Notes: generated by a model from the sequence alone, not told the origin. Shown: positions 8,977-17,798, counted from the stretch's first letter. The stretch is 61,059 nt of DNA from Streptomyces sp. LBL (GCF_029893585.1 NZ_JARXYX010000050.1:1-61059), one strand, 5' to 3'. Program-made: numbers and translations.

Positions 8977-10260
8977 ATGGGCACCACGCGCAACACCTCT
9001 CTTGAGGCGTGGATGGACGAACACGGCTACAGCTCCAACAGCCTGGCTGACGCTGTGAACAGAGCCGTCGAGCAGTTAACCGGGCGGATGGGCGGCCTCG
9101 ACGGCTCGTCGGTCCGGGCCTGGAAAGCAGGCCGGGTCACGTGGCCCAAATCCGCTACCCGCAAGGCACTTGAGGACGTCAGCGGCCTGCACGCCGTCGC
9201 CTTGGGGTTCGTGCCACGGGGCCGGACTCCGTCCAACCCAGCCCCACCGCAGCAGGAGGACCCCGACATGAAGCGCCGTACCCTCGTCGGCGGCATCGCT
9301 GCGGCTGCCGCCGCAGCAGCAGCCCCTGGCACCGCATCGCCCCGCCGTATCGGCATGAGCGACGTCGATCGTCTACAGAAGCGCTTCGCCGAGATCATCG
9401 CCAGCGACCACCGCCACGGCGGCCAACTCGGCATCGAGCAACGGGCCGCCGCACTTGCCGACGAGGCACTGAACCTCCAGAACGCCGGCAGCGCCGCCCA
9501 GCGCGTACGCAGCAGCCTCTACGCCTCCGCAGCCGCGTTCCGCTCCTCCGCGATGTGGGCCGCCATCGACGGCCGGCGTTACGACGACGCCAAGGCGCAC
9601 ATGCGTGAGGCGCAGTCCCTTGCCGAGATGTCCGGCGACCAGGCCATCAAGTTCCGCATCTGGAGCCACGCAGGGACGATGTACCGGCACATGGGCCGCC
9701 CCGCCGACGCGTTCGCCGCCAACGACGTCGCACGCAGTCTGCACCTCACCCGCCGTGACCCGCTGTTCGCCTGCCTGGGACACGCCCGCCAGGCCGCCAC
9801 CCTCGGCCTCACCGGCGACACCGCAGCAGTACGACATGCCCTCGGCTGCGCTCAGGACGCGCTCGAACGCGCCGATCCGGATCTTGCTCGCCCGGCGTGG
9901 ATGGCTGCTGTCCGCGACGGAGCAGAGCTGGAAACACTTGCTCTGTCCGCGTACCTCCGCCTTGGCAACTTCGAACGGGCCGAATCGCACGCCCACCGAA
10001 GCCTGACCCTGCTCCGCCCTCAGATGCAGCGTGATCGCGCCATCAATACTGCCCGGCTCGCACACGCGCAGCTCGGACAGGGCGAAGCCGACACCGCCAC
10101 GGCCACCGCGATGAAGGTCCCCGCCGACGCAGCTACTCAACACGCCCGGGTGGCGCGCATGCTGCAAGAGTTCGGGGCTGCGCTGCGCGCCACCGCGCCC
10201 GGCAGCACCACCGTCCAGACCTGGACCGAGCACACCACCACCTGGAGGATGGCTGCATGA
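8977..10260 (+). CDS. HTH / TPR-type transcriptional regulator with an internal twin-Arg-like segment
   Basis: A 427-residue protein. Residues about 1-70 look like an XRE-type DNA-binding region (SSVRAWKAGRVTWPK and following). At residues 98-115 there is MKRRTLVGG followed by a long Ala run, resembling a Tat signal or small membrane helix in the middle of the protein. Residues about 140-420 are helical repeats of TPR type. This architecture recurs in Streptomyces regulators. It is transcribed away from the lanthipeptide genes and overlaps the next gene as ATGA. It probably controls the cluster or the pair of genes here (inference). Confidence 0.8.
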   Translation: MGTTRNTSLEAWMDEHGYSSNSLADAVNRAVEQLTGRMGGLDGSSVRAWKAGRVTWPKSATRKALEDVSGLHAVALGFVPRGRTPSNPAPPQQEDPDMKRRTLVGGIAAAAAAAAAPGTASPRRIGMSDVDRLQKRFAEIIASDHRHGGQLGIEQRAAALADEALNLQNAGSAAQRVRSSLYASAAAFRSSAMWAAIDGRRYDDAKAHMREAQSLAEMSGDQAIKFRIWSHAGTMYRHMGRPADAFAANDVARSLHLTRRDPLFACLGHARQAATLGLTGDTAAVRHALGCAQDALERADPDLARPAWMAAVRDGAELETLALSAYLRLGNFERAESHAHRSLTLLRPQMQRDRAINTARLAHAQLGQGEADTATATAMKVPADAATQHARVARMLQEFGAALRATAPGSTTVQTWTEHTTTWRMAA

Positions 10261-10814
10261 CCACGGCGCCGGCCGTTGAACTGCGCACGTTCACCACCCT
10301 CGACACCGTCCGCGGCGATCTCCTCGACGTATACGCCGATGTGCGCGTCCCGCTGCTGCACCTGCCGAACTACGCGGTCACCGCGTTCGGCGAGCGCCTG
10401 GACCGGCACTGCCTCGAGCCGGGGTTCACGGCCGTCCTCGCGTACGCGGACGGACATCCGGTCGGTTTCGCATACGGCAACAGCATCGAAAAGGGCGACC
10501 GGTACTGGCAGCGCATCAACCCGGCGCCGGCGGAGGAGTACACCGAGCGTCCGGCAGTGTCCCTCAAGGAGGGCGGAGTCCGGTCGCCCTGGCGAAAAAC
10601 CGGCACCGCCCGCCGCATCCACGACACTCTCCTCGCCACCCGCGACGAGCCGTACGTCACGCTCATGGTCAACCCGGCGGCTGGGGACGGAAAAGTGCAC
10701 ACGCTCTACCAGTCATGGGGGTACGAGGACATCGGGCAGAGCCAGCCGTCACCTGCCTCGCCGGTGCTCACCGTGATGATCCGCGCCAGCCGCACCGCGC
10801 AGCCACCTCCATGA
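10257..10814 (+). CDS. GNAT-family N-acetyltransferase-like protein
   Basis: A 185-residue protein with a GNAT-like pattern: a central strand block FTAVLAYADGHPVGFAYG (about 60-77), and near the end VNPAAGDGKVHTLYQSWGYEDIG, the usual C-terminal GNAT segment. The acetyl-CoA loop is not textbook, so activity is uncertain. It is translationally coupled (ATGA) to the HTH/TPR regulator. A toxin-type or resistance-type acetyltransferase is possible but nothing here decides that. Confidence 0.75.
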   Translation: MTTAPAVELRTFTTLDTVRGDLLDVYADVRVPLLHLPNYAVTAFGERLDRHCLEPGFTAVLAYADGHPVGFAYGNSIEKGDRYWQRINPAPAEEYTERPAVSLKEGGVRSPWRKTGTARRIHDTLLATRDEPYVTLMVNPAAGDGKVHTLYQSWGYEDIGQSQPSPASPVLTVMIRASRTAQPPP

Positions 10815-11011
10815 CCGAGTGATACCGCTGCTCAACCACGCTCAACTCCACCAGCACGGCCCCGGCCTTCCCTGCATGCGGCGATCAGGCGTGCACAGCC
10901 AAGCCGAGGAGAGCGCGGTGTCAAGCATCAACCGAGGCAAGACAAGCCCCATGCCACCGACTGAGTTACAACTTTCTCTACGGGTTCAAGGCGGCTCGCT
11001 CCGCTCCCCGC

Positions 11012-11086
11012 GCGCGGCCCGGTCGCCGGCAGGGCCTGCGCTCCTGTCTCCGCCCCGCTCCAGCCCGGCCGGCGACCGGGCCGCGC
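11012..11086. repeat. 19-bp perfect inverted repeat beside the low-GC island
   Basis: Positions 11012-11030 are exactly complementary to 11068-11086, with a 37-base spacer. The sequence is extremely GC-rich. It sits in the gene-free 10815-11177 gap, between the acetyltransferase gene and the AT-richer ATPase island. It could be a terminator for both strands, a REP-like element or a remnant of a mobile-element end. Apart from this repeat I see nothing coding in the gap. Confidence 0.6.
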
Positions 11087-11177
11087 TCCGCAGTCAACCG
11101 TCTGAAAAGCGATGCATGGCAGTTCGGGCCGGTTGACTCCGCGAACTTTGCCGGAATTCTGGCGCCAGCCTGCAGTA

Positions 11178-11510
11178 TCAGGGGCGAACAATTTCCTCCA
11201 ATCGCTCCACAACTAGCCGCCATTCCCGAGAAACCGCTTCGGGAATGTTCAGCATGCTCGATCGGCCGTGGAGGACATCAGAAGACTTACTGTAAACGTG
11301 ACGCGCCAGCCTGATTAGTCCGATCGCCTCCTCTTTGCGATCTTCAGGCACCATCCCTAAAACGAACGCCAGTCTCTCAGGGATTCTGGTCGTCACTGTA
11401 GCTGTCGGCAGCTGGCACACGACTCGATGGGCCTCTAGAGCTACTCTTTCTAGGCGTAGCCTAATTTCAAGCACTTCGATTCGGGACGCGACCGAGAGGC
11501 CGATGCTCAA
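11178..11510 (-). CDS. Small HEPN-like protein next to the zinc-hook ATPase
   Basis: A 110-residue helical protein, 6 bp downstream of the large ATPase and in the same AT-richer composition. Its layout (paired helices, then RHVYSKSSDVLHG near residues 70-82) resembles the HEPN or ApeA-type fold, in which a final (R/K)-x-x-x-(I/V)-x-HG motif lies near the active site. The canonical Arg is a Lys or Ser here, so nuclease activity is doubtful. It may be a partner, an immunity factor or a split-off HEPN domain. Confidence 0.55.
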   Translation of the reverse strand: MSIGLSVASRIEVLEIRLRLERVALEAHRVVCQLPTATVTTRIPERLAFVLGMVPEDRKEEAIGLIRLARHVYSKSSDVLHGRSSMLNIPEAVSREWRLVVERLEEIVRP

Positions 11511-11516
11511 TTTTAC

Positions 11517-14177
11517 TCAGCCTCCCACGAGATCCAAGCAAGCTTTACTGGCAACCTCAATCTCCGATTTCAAATCATTCTTTGTGGTAGGCGCTCCGTG
11601 CACGGCATTATTCCAGAGCTTCAAAAAAACGCCGCATCGAAACTTGGCTTCGCTCACCGGATGCTTGCCTCCTGGGGGAATGCTGATAATCTCCTCTGCC
11701 TTATCGATGCGAGCCACCGTGCTTTGACACAAGTCGAGGAGGGCTAGGTCGTCCGCCACATCTCGCCCTCCAGAAATAGCGTGTCGCACGACGCTCTCAT
11801 GGAGGGCGATATCAATCGCCTGACGCAGAAGACCACGGATGATCTGCGTCTCGGTGAGATACCCATTCACTGAAACTTTCGGGGCCAGCGACCTCACGGC
11901 TTCCGCATCCACCAGGAGCATTCGCCACAACTGATCGGTAGATTCCAGAGAAATCACACCGGTTTCGAGATCTCGACTAATCGCCCACGACTGACAATTG
12001 AGCGAACGCGCCATCAAGTGTGCCTTCAAGCGCTCATCATGCGTGAAGACAAGGACGCGACGAGTCAGTGCAATCTCAGCTAGCACCGACGCAAGCCTGT
12101 CAACACGAATATCGTCGAAGGCATGCACAGGGTCGTCCAGAACCAAGAATCCGAAAGGACCGGACTCAATGGTGGCCAGGAGAGGGGCGAGGAGAAATGC
12201 ATTCCTCTGCCCTGCACTAAGCATTGAGAGGCTAAGTGACTGGCCTGCCGGATTCTGGACCTTGACTTCTGCCCGCTGGGTAGTTAGCCGCACATCCGCA
12301 AGCAAGATTCCAGCATCGTCTAGGAGCGCTTTGACGCGTCCGCCCGCCAGTGTAGTGAAGTCTTGCGCCCGCTTATCGCGCAGATCACCTGCTAGGTCCT
12401 TCAAGCAGGCACTGGTTGCCTTCCAGAGTTGACTCTCATGCGCGATCTCCGCGTGCTCGCGCCAAGTATTGACGAAATCCTCAACGGCGACTCTTCGCTT
12501 TAGACGCCATTGCTTATCGAATGCGCTCAAACTCGCGGCCTCAGCGCACGCCCGCCACCAGTCATGTGTATCTAGTACCGCACGCAGCTCAAGGAGCTTG
12601 CTACGTACCACCCCGGTGGGCTGACAACCGTAGCGGTCCAGTAGTTGGCAGAGCACCTCTGCACGATTTTGTGCCAGGTCGAGGACATCCCGAGAGGTCG
12701 CTAGCGGAGCAGTTGATGCATTGAGTACAGAAATGACTTCCCGAAATTCTGTTTCGAGCGCCCTCTTTAGCGCAGCCAGTGATGATTCTGCTTCAAGATG
12801 CAGCGGCTCCAAGTCAGCAAGTTCCATAACGCTTTCCCGGAGTCGAACCGGCCAGTCGGCTTGTTCGCTTTCACAGACCGGGCACTCTATTCCTGGCGAC
12901 TCAAGATCGAGCACATGCTCGTGAAAACCACGCAGCGAATTCGCCAGTCGACGCTTCACGGAATCGGGTGACGCGTCGATCCTTTGAAATGCCTCGCCTG
13001 CCCGCACGACAGCGGCGGAGAGGGATTCTGAATGCTTCTCAGTAACTTGGGGCAGAAATCCCCCGGAGTCATTCAACTCGTTCTCTTCAAGCCACGCGTC
13101 AATCTCACTGACCCAAGCTGGCCAACTAATAGCCTTGACGCTTACTGCAGGATCCATCTTGCCGTTGATCTCGTCAACCTCGGCAACTCTCCTCTTTGCA
13201 TCTTTAGCTGCGTCATCAATCGCCTTCTTCGAAAAAGCTGCTTTTTCACTGAGCTCCTCTACGCGATCATTTAGGACAACGAAGCACCCACCGAACGCCA
13301 AAAGATTCTCGATGTACTCACGCAGGTCTTTACTCTGCTGCACTCGACGCTCGATGTCGGCATAGGCGAATACCGGAGGATGTCCAGCGAGAGCATGACT
13401 CCAAGCGGTATCACCTAGATCGATTTTCACCGATTCGCCGCTAGGGAGGGTCCAATCGGCTACATGGGAAGCCACCTCACCGTCGCCATCAATCACGCAG
13501 GACAGGTTGAGTTTTTCGCCCTTCCTTGAAAGGACGACTTCAGCCATTGTCTTTTCGGCGTCACGGGCCGCATGAACTTTTTCCCATAGCGGCTCCATCT
13601 TGGAACGGGAGGATTTTTGCTCCGCAGATGTCCACCATTTGGTGGTTCCAGAGAGGGCAGTCCGGATTCCATCCGCGATACTCGATTTACCCGAACCATT
13701 CGGCCCATGAATAATTGTCACACCAGGTGAGGGGTCAACTTTCATTATTACCTGGTTTGTGGCGCCCTGATAGCCGACTACCGTTACGGATGTCAGGTTC
13801 CATGGCTCACCCGCGGTAGGGTCCTGCCGGATTTCTGATTTCGACTTGAGTTCCAAGGTCAAATCGAGAAGGTTGCGCCACGCCTCCTTCTTTGCTGGGA
13901 GGCGCGCAGATGAAAGAGATTGTTCAATATCAACAGTAAGATCGGCGAAGCTCAGAAGCCGCAGGTTAGGGAGCTGATGCTTCCCGCTCGGGAAACTCTC
14001 TCCGAGTTTCGAACCCCCAACAACCGTGAGGTCTGTACTCACTGCGCCTCCGTAAAGCGGCGTACCTGCCCTGGATGACTGAGGGTACTGTGCGACAAAG
14101 GGGGATGCTTGAGGTTTTTTAAGATAGGAGGGAAATAGGACGCACTTGCGACTCATGTTGCGCGAGGATGGGTTCAT
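11517..14177 (-). CDS. SMC/Rad50-like AAA ATPase with zinc hook and HEPN-like C-terminus (candidate defence protein)
   Basis: An 886-residue protein. Walker A GPNGSGKSS is at about 158-166. A coiled-coil middle carries a CPVC zinc-hook motif at 432-435. An ABC signature LSAGQ is at about 653 and Walker B FLVLDDP at about 677. The last 120 residues are helical and end in LWNNAVHG (His860), a HEPN-like signature. This layout recalls RloC/PrrC-type anticodon nucleases and other SMC-like defence ATPases, but the usual catalytic Arg of HEPN RNases is not obvious. GC content and codon use are clearly lower than in the neighbours (AAT, TTT and AGA-like codons are common), which indicates horizontal transfer. 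No good ribosome site precedes the ATG; a leaderless transcript or the Met at residue 8 is possible. Confidence 0.8.
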   Translation of the reverse strand: MNPSSRNMSRKCVLFPSYLKKPQASPFVAQYPQSSRAGTPLYGGAVSTDLTVVGGSKLGESFPSGKHQLPNLRLLSFADLTVDIEQSLSSARLPAKKEAWRNLLDLTLELKSKSEIRQDPTAGEPWNLTSVTVVGYQGATNQVIMKVDPSPGVTIIHGPNGSGKSSIADGIRTALSGTTKWWTSAEQKSSRSKMEPLWEKVHAARDAEKTMAEVVLSRKGEKLNLSCVIDGDGEVASHVADWTLPSGESVKIDLGDTAWSHALAGHPPVFAYADIERRVQQSKDLREYIENLLAFGGCFVVLNDRVEELSEKAAFSKKAIDDAAKDAKRRVAEVDEINGKMDPAVSVKAISWPAWVSEIDAWLEENELNDSGGFLPQVTEKHSESLSAAVVRAGEAFQRIDASPDSVKRRLANSLRGFHEHVLDLESPGIECPVCESEQADWPVRLRESVMELADLEPLHLEAESSLAALKRALETEFREVISVLNASTAPLATSRDVLDLAQNRAEVLCQLLDRYGCQPTGVVRSKLLELRAVLDTHDWWRACAEAASLSAFDKQWRLKRRVAVEDFVNTWREHAEIAHESQLWKATSACLKDLAGDLRDKRAQDFTTLAGGRVKALLDDAGILLADVRLTTQRAEVKVQNPAGQSLSLSMLSAGQRNAFLLAPLLATIESGPFGFLVLDDPVHAFDDIRVDRLASVLAEIALTRRVLVFTHDERLKAHLMARSLNCQSWAISRDLETGVISLESTDQLWRMLLVDAEAVRSLAPKVSVNGYLTETQIIRGLLRQAIDIALHESVVRHAISGGRDVADDLALLDLCQSTVARIDKAEEIISIPPGGKHPVSEAKFRCGVFLKLWNNAVHGAPTTKNDLKSEIEVASKACLDLVGG

Positions 14178-14549
14178 AACGGGTTAAATAGGCTACGCGT
14201 CAGCGGCTGGTCGAGTCACATACGGTCCTGTCGGCAAGGCTTTCTCCGGTCGACGACACTGGCAGCGTGGCTAAGGGCCACTGGGGTGCGGCGAGGCACA
14301 CGCGCGCCTGGTCCGTCGGCGTACCCACCGCCTTGGCTGGCTGTCGTCGGATGAGGCAAAGGCCCACCCCTCCCCCTCCACGGGTCCGCTCAGAACGAGG
14401 GTGTGAAGCTGGCGGACTGGTCGAGATGACAGGGAGCCAGGAGCTGTTGGGGTCCAAACTTTGGAAAGCGTGTTGGTCTCGCGCGGCCGAGCGGTGCGGG
14501 GCTGCGACCTTCTGTCGACAATGCCCGCCGCCCGTACCATGATTGGCCA
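14178..14549. other. Intergenic region without a supported gene
   Basis: Composition returns from AT-rich to Streptomyces-like within this stretch. Short frames exist on both strands, but none shows a ribosome site, a recognisable domain or neighbour coupling. It probably holds the promoter for the S1-domain gene at 14550 and the upstream region of the ATPase gene. Confidence 0.5.
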
Positions 14550-14864
14550 ATGCCCGAGTTCAGTTGGCCGGACCGCTCCTTGGTGCTGGCCCCGGATGTC
14601 GTAGACCGGAGCTGGCCAACAACGGTCTCCGCACTACCCCTTGGATCTCACGTCAGCGGGCGGGTGATCGACCGACAGCCGTTCGGCGTCTTCCTCCTCC
14701 TCGATGGCGTGCCGAATGCAGTCGGCCTTGCCGAGATCACCGCCATGCCTCCCCGCATGGAGCTGCCGACCATGGGCACCACCGTCACCGGTGAGGTGAT
14801 CTGGCACGCGGACCACAACCATCAGGTGAAGATCCGCCTCGACGAATGGAACGTGCAAGGCTGA
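14550..14864 (+). CDS. S1-like RNA-binding domain protein
   Basis: A 104-residue protein. Residues about 30-100 match the S1/OB fold pattern: LPLGSHVSGRVIDRQPFGVFLLLDGV followed by a second block GTTVTGEVIWHADHNHQVKIRL. S1 folds bind RNA or nucleotides. Single-domain forms of this kind are common hypothetical genes in Streptomyces, and no specific role is known. It lies alone between the defence-like ATPase and the GIY-YIG gene. Confidence 0.75.
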   Translation: MPEFSWPDRSLVLAPDVVDRSWPTTVSALPLGSHVSGRVIDRQPFGVFLLLDGVPNAVGLAEITAMPPRMELPTMGTTVTGEVIWHADHNHQVKIRLDEWNVQG

Positions 14865-15115
14865 TCCCCTTCGGGTCGCCGCAGTTCTGCACCACAACCG
14901 CACCAGATCCAGCGGGGAACAGCGGGGAACCACGGTGAAAGCAGCCGAGCCCGACGAGGCCGCACCTCGACCGTTCGCCCAGGTCAACGCCCGAACCAGC
15001 CCCAAATGCCCGCAGCTTCCCAAGCTGATGTCACGCAGCTACGTGGGCGAGGGACGCTGTCAGCGGCGACCAGTAGCCTGCGACGACGATCAGCCGTCGC
15101 GCGTCTGGAGATGCC

Positions 15116-15661
15116 GTGGAAGCTACCGCTCTCGTCAGTCCCGATCAGTTGTGGTCGGCGCAGGAGGTCTTGGTTCGTCCGAGTCCTGTACCGGCGGCGG
15201 CAGGGGTCTACGGGTGGCACTTCGAGCAGCCGCCCCACCCCGACCTGGACGCTGGGCGCCTGCTGTACGTCGGTATAGCCCCGCGGTTCATGGCGAACCG
15301 GACCAGCACGCAGAACCTTCGCAAGCGCGTGCGCTACCACTACCGGGGCAACGCGGCCGGCTCGACGCTGCGGCTCACCCTCGGATGCCTGCTCGGACTT
15401 GAGCTGCGCCGCGTGGGCAGCGGCAAGCGAATGACCTTCGGCAAGGTCGGTGAAGCGACCCTGAGCCAGTGGATGGCGGACAACGCGCGGGTGTGCTGGA
15501 TCGAGCAGAGCGAACCATGGGACCTGGAGTCACAGCTCATCTCCCAGCTCGACCTCCCGCTGAACCTCGACCAGAACCGCCACAACTTGTTCCACAGTCG
15601 CCTGAAGGAGATGCGAGCCCAAGCACGCCAGCGAGCACGAGAGTTGCCCATCAGCTCGTAA
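15116..15661 (+). CDS. GIY-YIG family nuclease-like protein
   Basis: A 181-residue protein. The domain starts at GVYGWHFE (about residue 30), the GIY equivalent, and continues LLYVGIAP (about 48-55), the YIG equivalent, then RKRVRYHYRGNA. An acidic region WDLESQLISQLDLPLNLDQNRHN near the end fits the catalytic Glu and Asn region of these folds. Family members cut DNA in repair, restriction or mobile introns. Single-domain forms in Streptomyces have unknown roles. It lies near the island edge, so a link to mobile DNA is possible. Confidence 0.8.
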   Translation: MEATALVSPDQLWSAQEVLVRPSPVPAAAGVYGWHFEQPPHPDLDAGRLLYVGIAPRFMANRTSTQNLRKRVRYHYRGNAAGSTLRLTLGCLLGLELRRVGSGKRMTFGKVGEATLSQWMADNARVCWIEQSEPWDLESQLISQLDLPLNLDQNRHNLFHSRLKEMRAQARQRARELPISS

Positions 15662-16056
15662 GCCGCCGAACGGGCCGTTGCCTGGGCCGTCCCTGGGCCG
15701 TCCGAGGTCGCTCGACAGTGGCCGATGACGACCAATGACGACCACCAAGCGCCCGGGCCCACCGCTCCTGAGCAGCGAAAACGCAGGTCACCAAGATCCC
15801 CGACAAGACCCAGGGCAAGAAGAAGTAGAGAACGCGATCATGCTCTGAGCCGCACATTCGGCGCGGCTCAGGGGCATTTTCACGGTTGGGCCTCAATGGG
15901 CCCCTCGCACTCCGGGCTCGAAGCCTTGAGCGGCTACCCAAGTGTTTTGCTGACCAGGGCGATTCAGCTGATATGGCTGAGCGGCCGAGTCGGCACCTGA
16001 GCGCTTGAGTTGGCCCGGGAGCGTCGCGGTTGGCCCGCAGGGCGCAACCCGAGTAG
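15662..16056. other. Gene-free stretch with a short 3' coding remnant and terminator
   Basis: On the plus strand an 18-codon tail ending KIPDKTQGKKK and a TAG stop (about 15829-15831) is followed at once by a perfect 9-bp stem-loop terminator at 15845-15871. The frame is closed upstream by a TGA. It looks like the end of a Lys-rich gene whose front was lost. The rest of the region shows no supported gene. Confidence 0.35.
15845..15871 (+). terminator. Stem-loop terminator after a coding remnant
   Basis: CTGAGCCGC (15845-15853) pairs perfectly with GCGGCTCAG (15863-15871) across a 9-base loop, followed by a short T run. It follows the Lys-rich remnant on the plus strand. Confidence 0.6.
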
Positions 16057-16617
16057 TCAGGTTGTGCTGCCGAAGACGACGTCCTTGGTCTCGACCGTCC
16101 CAGCTGTCCGCCCCGGCGCCGTCTGGTAGCTCCAGTACAGGTTCGTGTGCGCGATGACCTGGTCCGGCGGCGGCGCACCCCATGCCGTCTTGTCGCCCGC
16201 CGTGTGGGCGTCGCTGACCAGCGTCGCGTCGTACCCCCTGGCGAACGCGCCGTGGAGCGTCGAGCGGATGCAGGCGTCGGTCTCCGCGCCGACGACGAAG
16301 AGGCGCCCCGCACCGAGCGCCGACAGCACGGCCTCCAGAGTGGTGTCCTCGAAGGCGTCGCCGTAACTCTTCTCGACGAGCGGCTCGGCGTCCTCTGGAG
16401 TGAGCTCCGGGACGATCCGCCAGTCGTCGCTCCCTCTCGTGAGTTCCTCGTCGGAGTGCTGGACCCAGACGACCGGGACGCCTTCCCGCCGTGCCCGCTC
16501 GACGAGGCCGGCGACGTTCGCGACGACCGCGTCGCGCTGGTGGGCCCCTTCGACGACGCCTTTCTGCACGTCGACGACAAGGAGCACGGTGTTCGGCCGG
16601 TTCTCCAGTGTGGTCAT
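16057..16617 (-). CDS. Isochorismatase-like cysteine hydrolase
   Basis: A 186-residue protein of the cysteine hydrolase fold. The catalytic triad is visible: Asp in VVDVQKG (about 14-20), Lys in the central helix region (VEKSYGDAF, about 82), and Cys in ETDACIRST (about 113). Members hydrolyse isochorismate, nicotinamide or N-carbamoyl compounds; the substrate here is not decided by sequence. It is a single gene on the minus strand, 179 bp upstream (on that strand) of nothing obviously linked. Confidence 0.88.
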   Translation of the reverse strand: MTTLENRPNTVLLVVDVQKGVVEGAHQRDAVVANVAGLVERARREGVPVVWVQHSDEELTRGSDDWRIVPELTPEDAEPLVEKSYGDAFEDTTLEAVLSALGAGRLFVVGAETDACIRSTLHGAFARGYDATLVSDAHTAGDKTAWGAPPPDQVIAHTNLYWSYQTAPGRTAGTVETKDVVFGSTT

Positions 16618-16796
16618 GGTTTCCCTTTACGCGTGCTGGGCTCGTGCATCTACGCACGGTAGTCCCAGCGTCGACAGTGGGCCAGCCGTCGATCAGGGCC
16701 GCCGCCCAGGCAGCAGCCCGAGGCGGGAGAAATAACTGACGGGCGCAACGAGGCGGGGCGCGTTGACTGTCCGCCAGCCGCAGGCCGAGCCGGCGG

Positions 16797-17492
16797 TCAG
16801 CCATGGATGGCGTTGAGGACGGCGGCGAGCTTTTCCGGCGCACTGATCATGGCCATGTGGCCGGTGTCGAGATCGGTGACGTCGGGCCGAAGCAGTGCGA
16901 TGGCGCGCTGCTGGAGTTCCTCGGTGTAGCACTGGTCGCGCGTGAGGTGCACGTAGGTCCGGGGGATCTCGCGTCGGTAGCCGCTCAGGGTCACGGTCTC
17001 GCTCAGAAGGGCGGCCGAGTCGTCGGCCAGACGGTCCAGGGCGGACGTCGTGGTCGCCTCGTCCATGTCGTTGCACAGCATTGCGGCGGCGCCCTCGCGG
17101 GTCTGGTGGTAGACGCCGTCGGTGATGGACTGCTCCACCAGACCCCGCACTTCGGGATCGATCTGGTCAAGGACCCGGGATCTGTCCGCTGGCACCACGG
17201 CCGATACGAGGACGACGTGACGGATCAGGTCAGGAATGAGGTCCATGACACGCGGGATCGTGACGCCCGCGAAGGAGTGACCGACCAGTACGACGTCCCG
17301 CAGATCCTTCGCTTCGACGTCCTCGCGGGCCGCATCGGCGCAGTCCGCGAGGGTGACCGTCCCCAGGTCGACTTCGGCCCTGGTCCCGCGCCCGGGAAGG
17401 TCGACCGCCAACGCTTCCGCACGGAGATACGGGATCAGCTCGTCCCAACAGTTCGCGCCGAAGCCTGCCCCATGGATGAGAACGAACGCCAT
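16797..17492 (-). CDS. Alpha/beta hydrolase (esterase family)
   Basis: A 231-residue protein. HGAGFGANCW near the N-terminus provides the oxyanion loop. The nucleophile Ser is in VLVGHSFAG (about residue 80). The acid is near the DLDTGHMAM segment, whose His completes the triad. I chose the Met at 17492 because MAFVLIHGAG is the normal family start; the frame extends only 6 codons upstream. Small soluble esterases of this type act on unknown esters. Confidence 0.88.
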   Translation of the reverse strand: MAFVLIHGAGFGANCWDELIPYLRAEALAVDLPGRGTRAEVDLGTVTLADCADAAREDVEAKDLRDVVLVGHSFAGVTIPRVMDLIPDLIRHVVLVSAVVPADRSRVLDQIDPEVRGLVEQSITDGVYHQTREGAAAMLCNDMDEATTTSALDRLADDSAALLSETVTLSGYRREIPRTYVHLTRDQCYTEELQQRAIALLRPDVTDLDTGHMAMISAPEKLAAVLNAIHG

Positions 17493-17549
17493 GATCGACC
17501 TCCTCGTCAACCAGAGGGCCCGGCGGGGATGTCGTAGAGCGTCAGCGCC

Positions 17550-17798
17550 TCAGACCGCCAGCGGGACCTCGTGGATCTCGTCCGCCTTGTGGCCCGCGCG
17601 TTCGTGGACGCGTTGGACCGCGTCGGCCGAGGGGGCCTCGGAGAGGCAGTAGATCGTGCCGGACGACGGGTCCGCCCAGGCATGTGCGAAGTGCACGCCC
17701 TCTTCCTTCTCCAGGGCGAGGTCGGCGTCGTGAGCCTGCCTCAGCTGGTCGGGCGTGATGCCCTCGAATCCGTGGTGGACGTCCATGAACTGAGCCAT
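17550..17798 (-). CDS. DUF4242 / SCO4226-family nickel-binding protein
   Basis: An 82-residue protein. It starts MAQFMDVHHGFEGITPDQL and has the family pattern of a ferredoxin-like DUF4242 domain (FAHAWADPSSGTIYCLSEAPSADAV). The S. coelicolor homologue SCO4226 was reported to bind nickel. The ATG at 17798 is chosen because homologues begin with M-x-x-F-M-D-V-H; the upstream open frame is spurious. It lies just upstream of phoU, as in S. coelicolor, and beside the Cys-rich gene at 17998. Confidence 0.88.
   Translation of the reverse strand: MAQFMDVHHGFEGITPDQLRQAHDADLALEKEEGVHFAHAWADPSSGTIYCLSEAPSADAVQRVHERAGHKADEIHEVPLAV

Noticed and set aside
11517..14177. Calling the ATPase a true RloC/PrrC anticodon nuclease.
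   Set aside because: The zinc hook and ATPase motifs fit, but the R-x3-E-xn-H nuclease residues are not clear at the C-terminus, so only a HEPN-like tail is claimed.
14267..14542. A 91-codon plus-strand frame between the ATPase and S1-domain genes.
   Set aside because: No ribosome site, Arg/Pro-rich shadow-like composition and no recognisable family.
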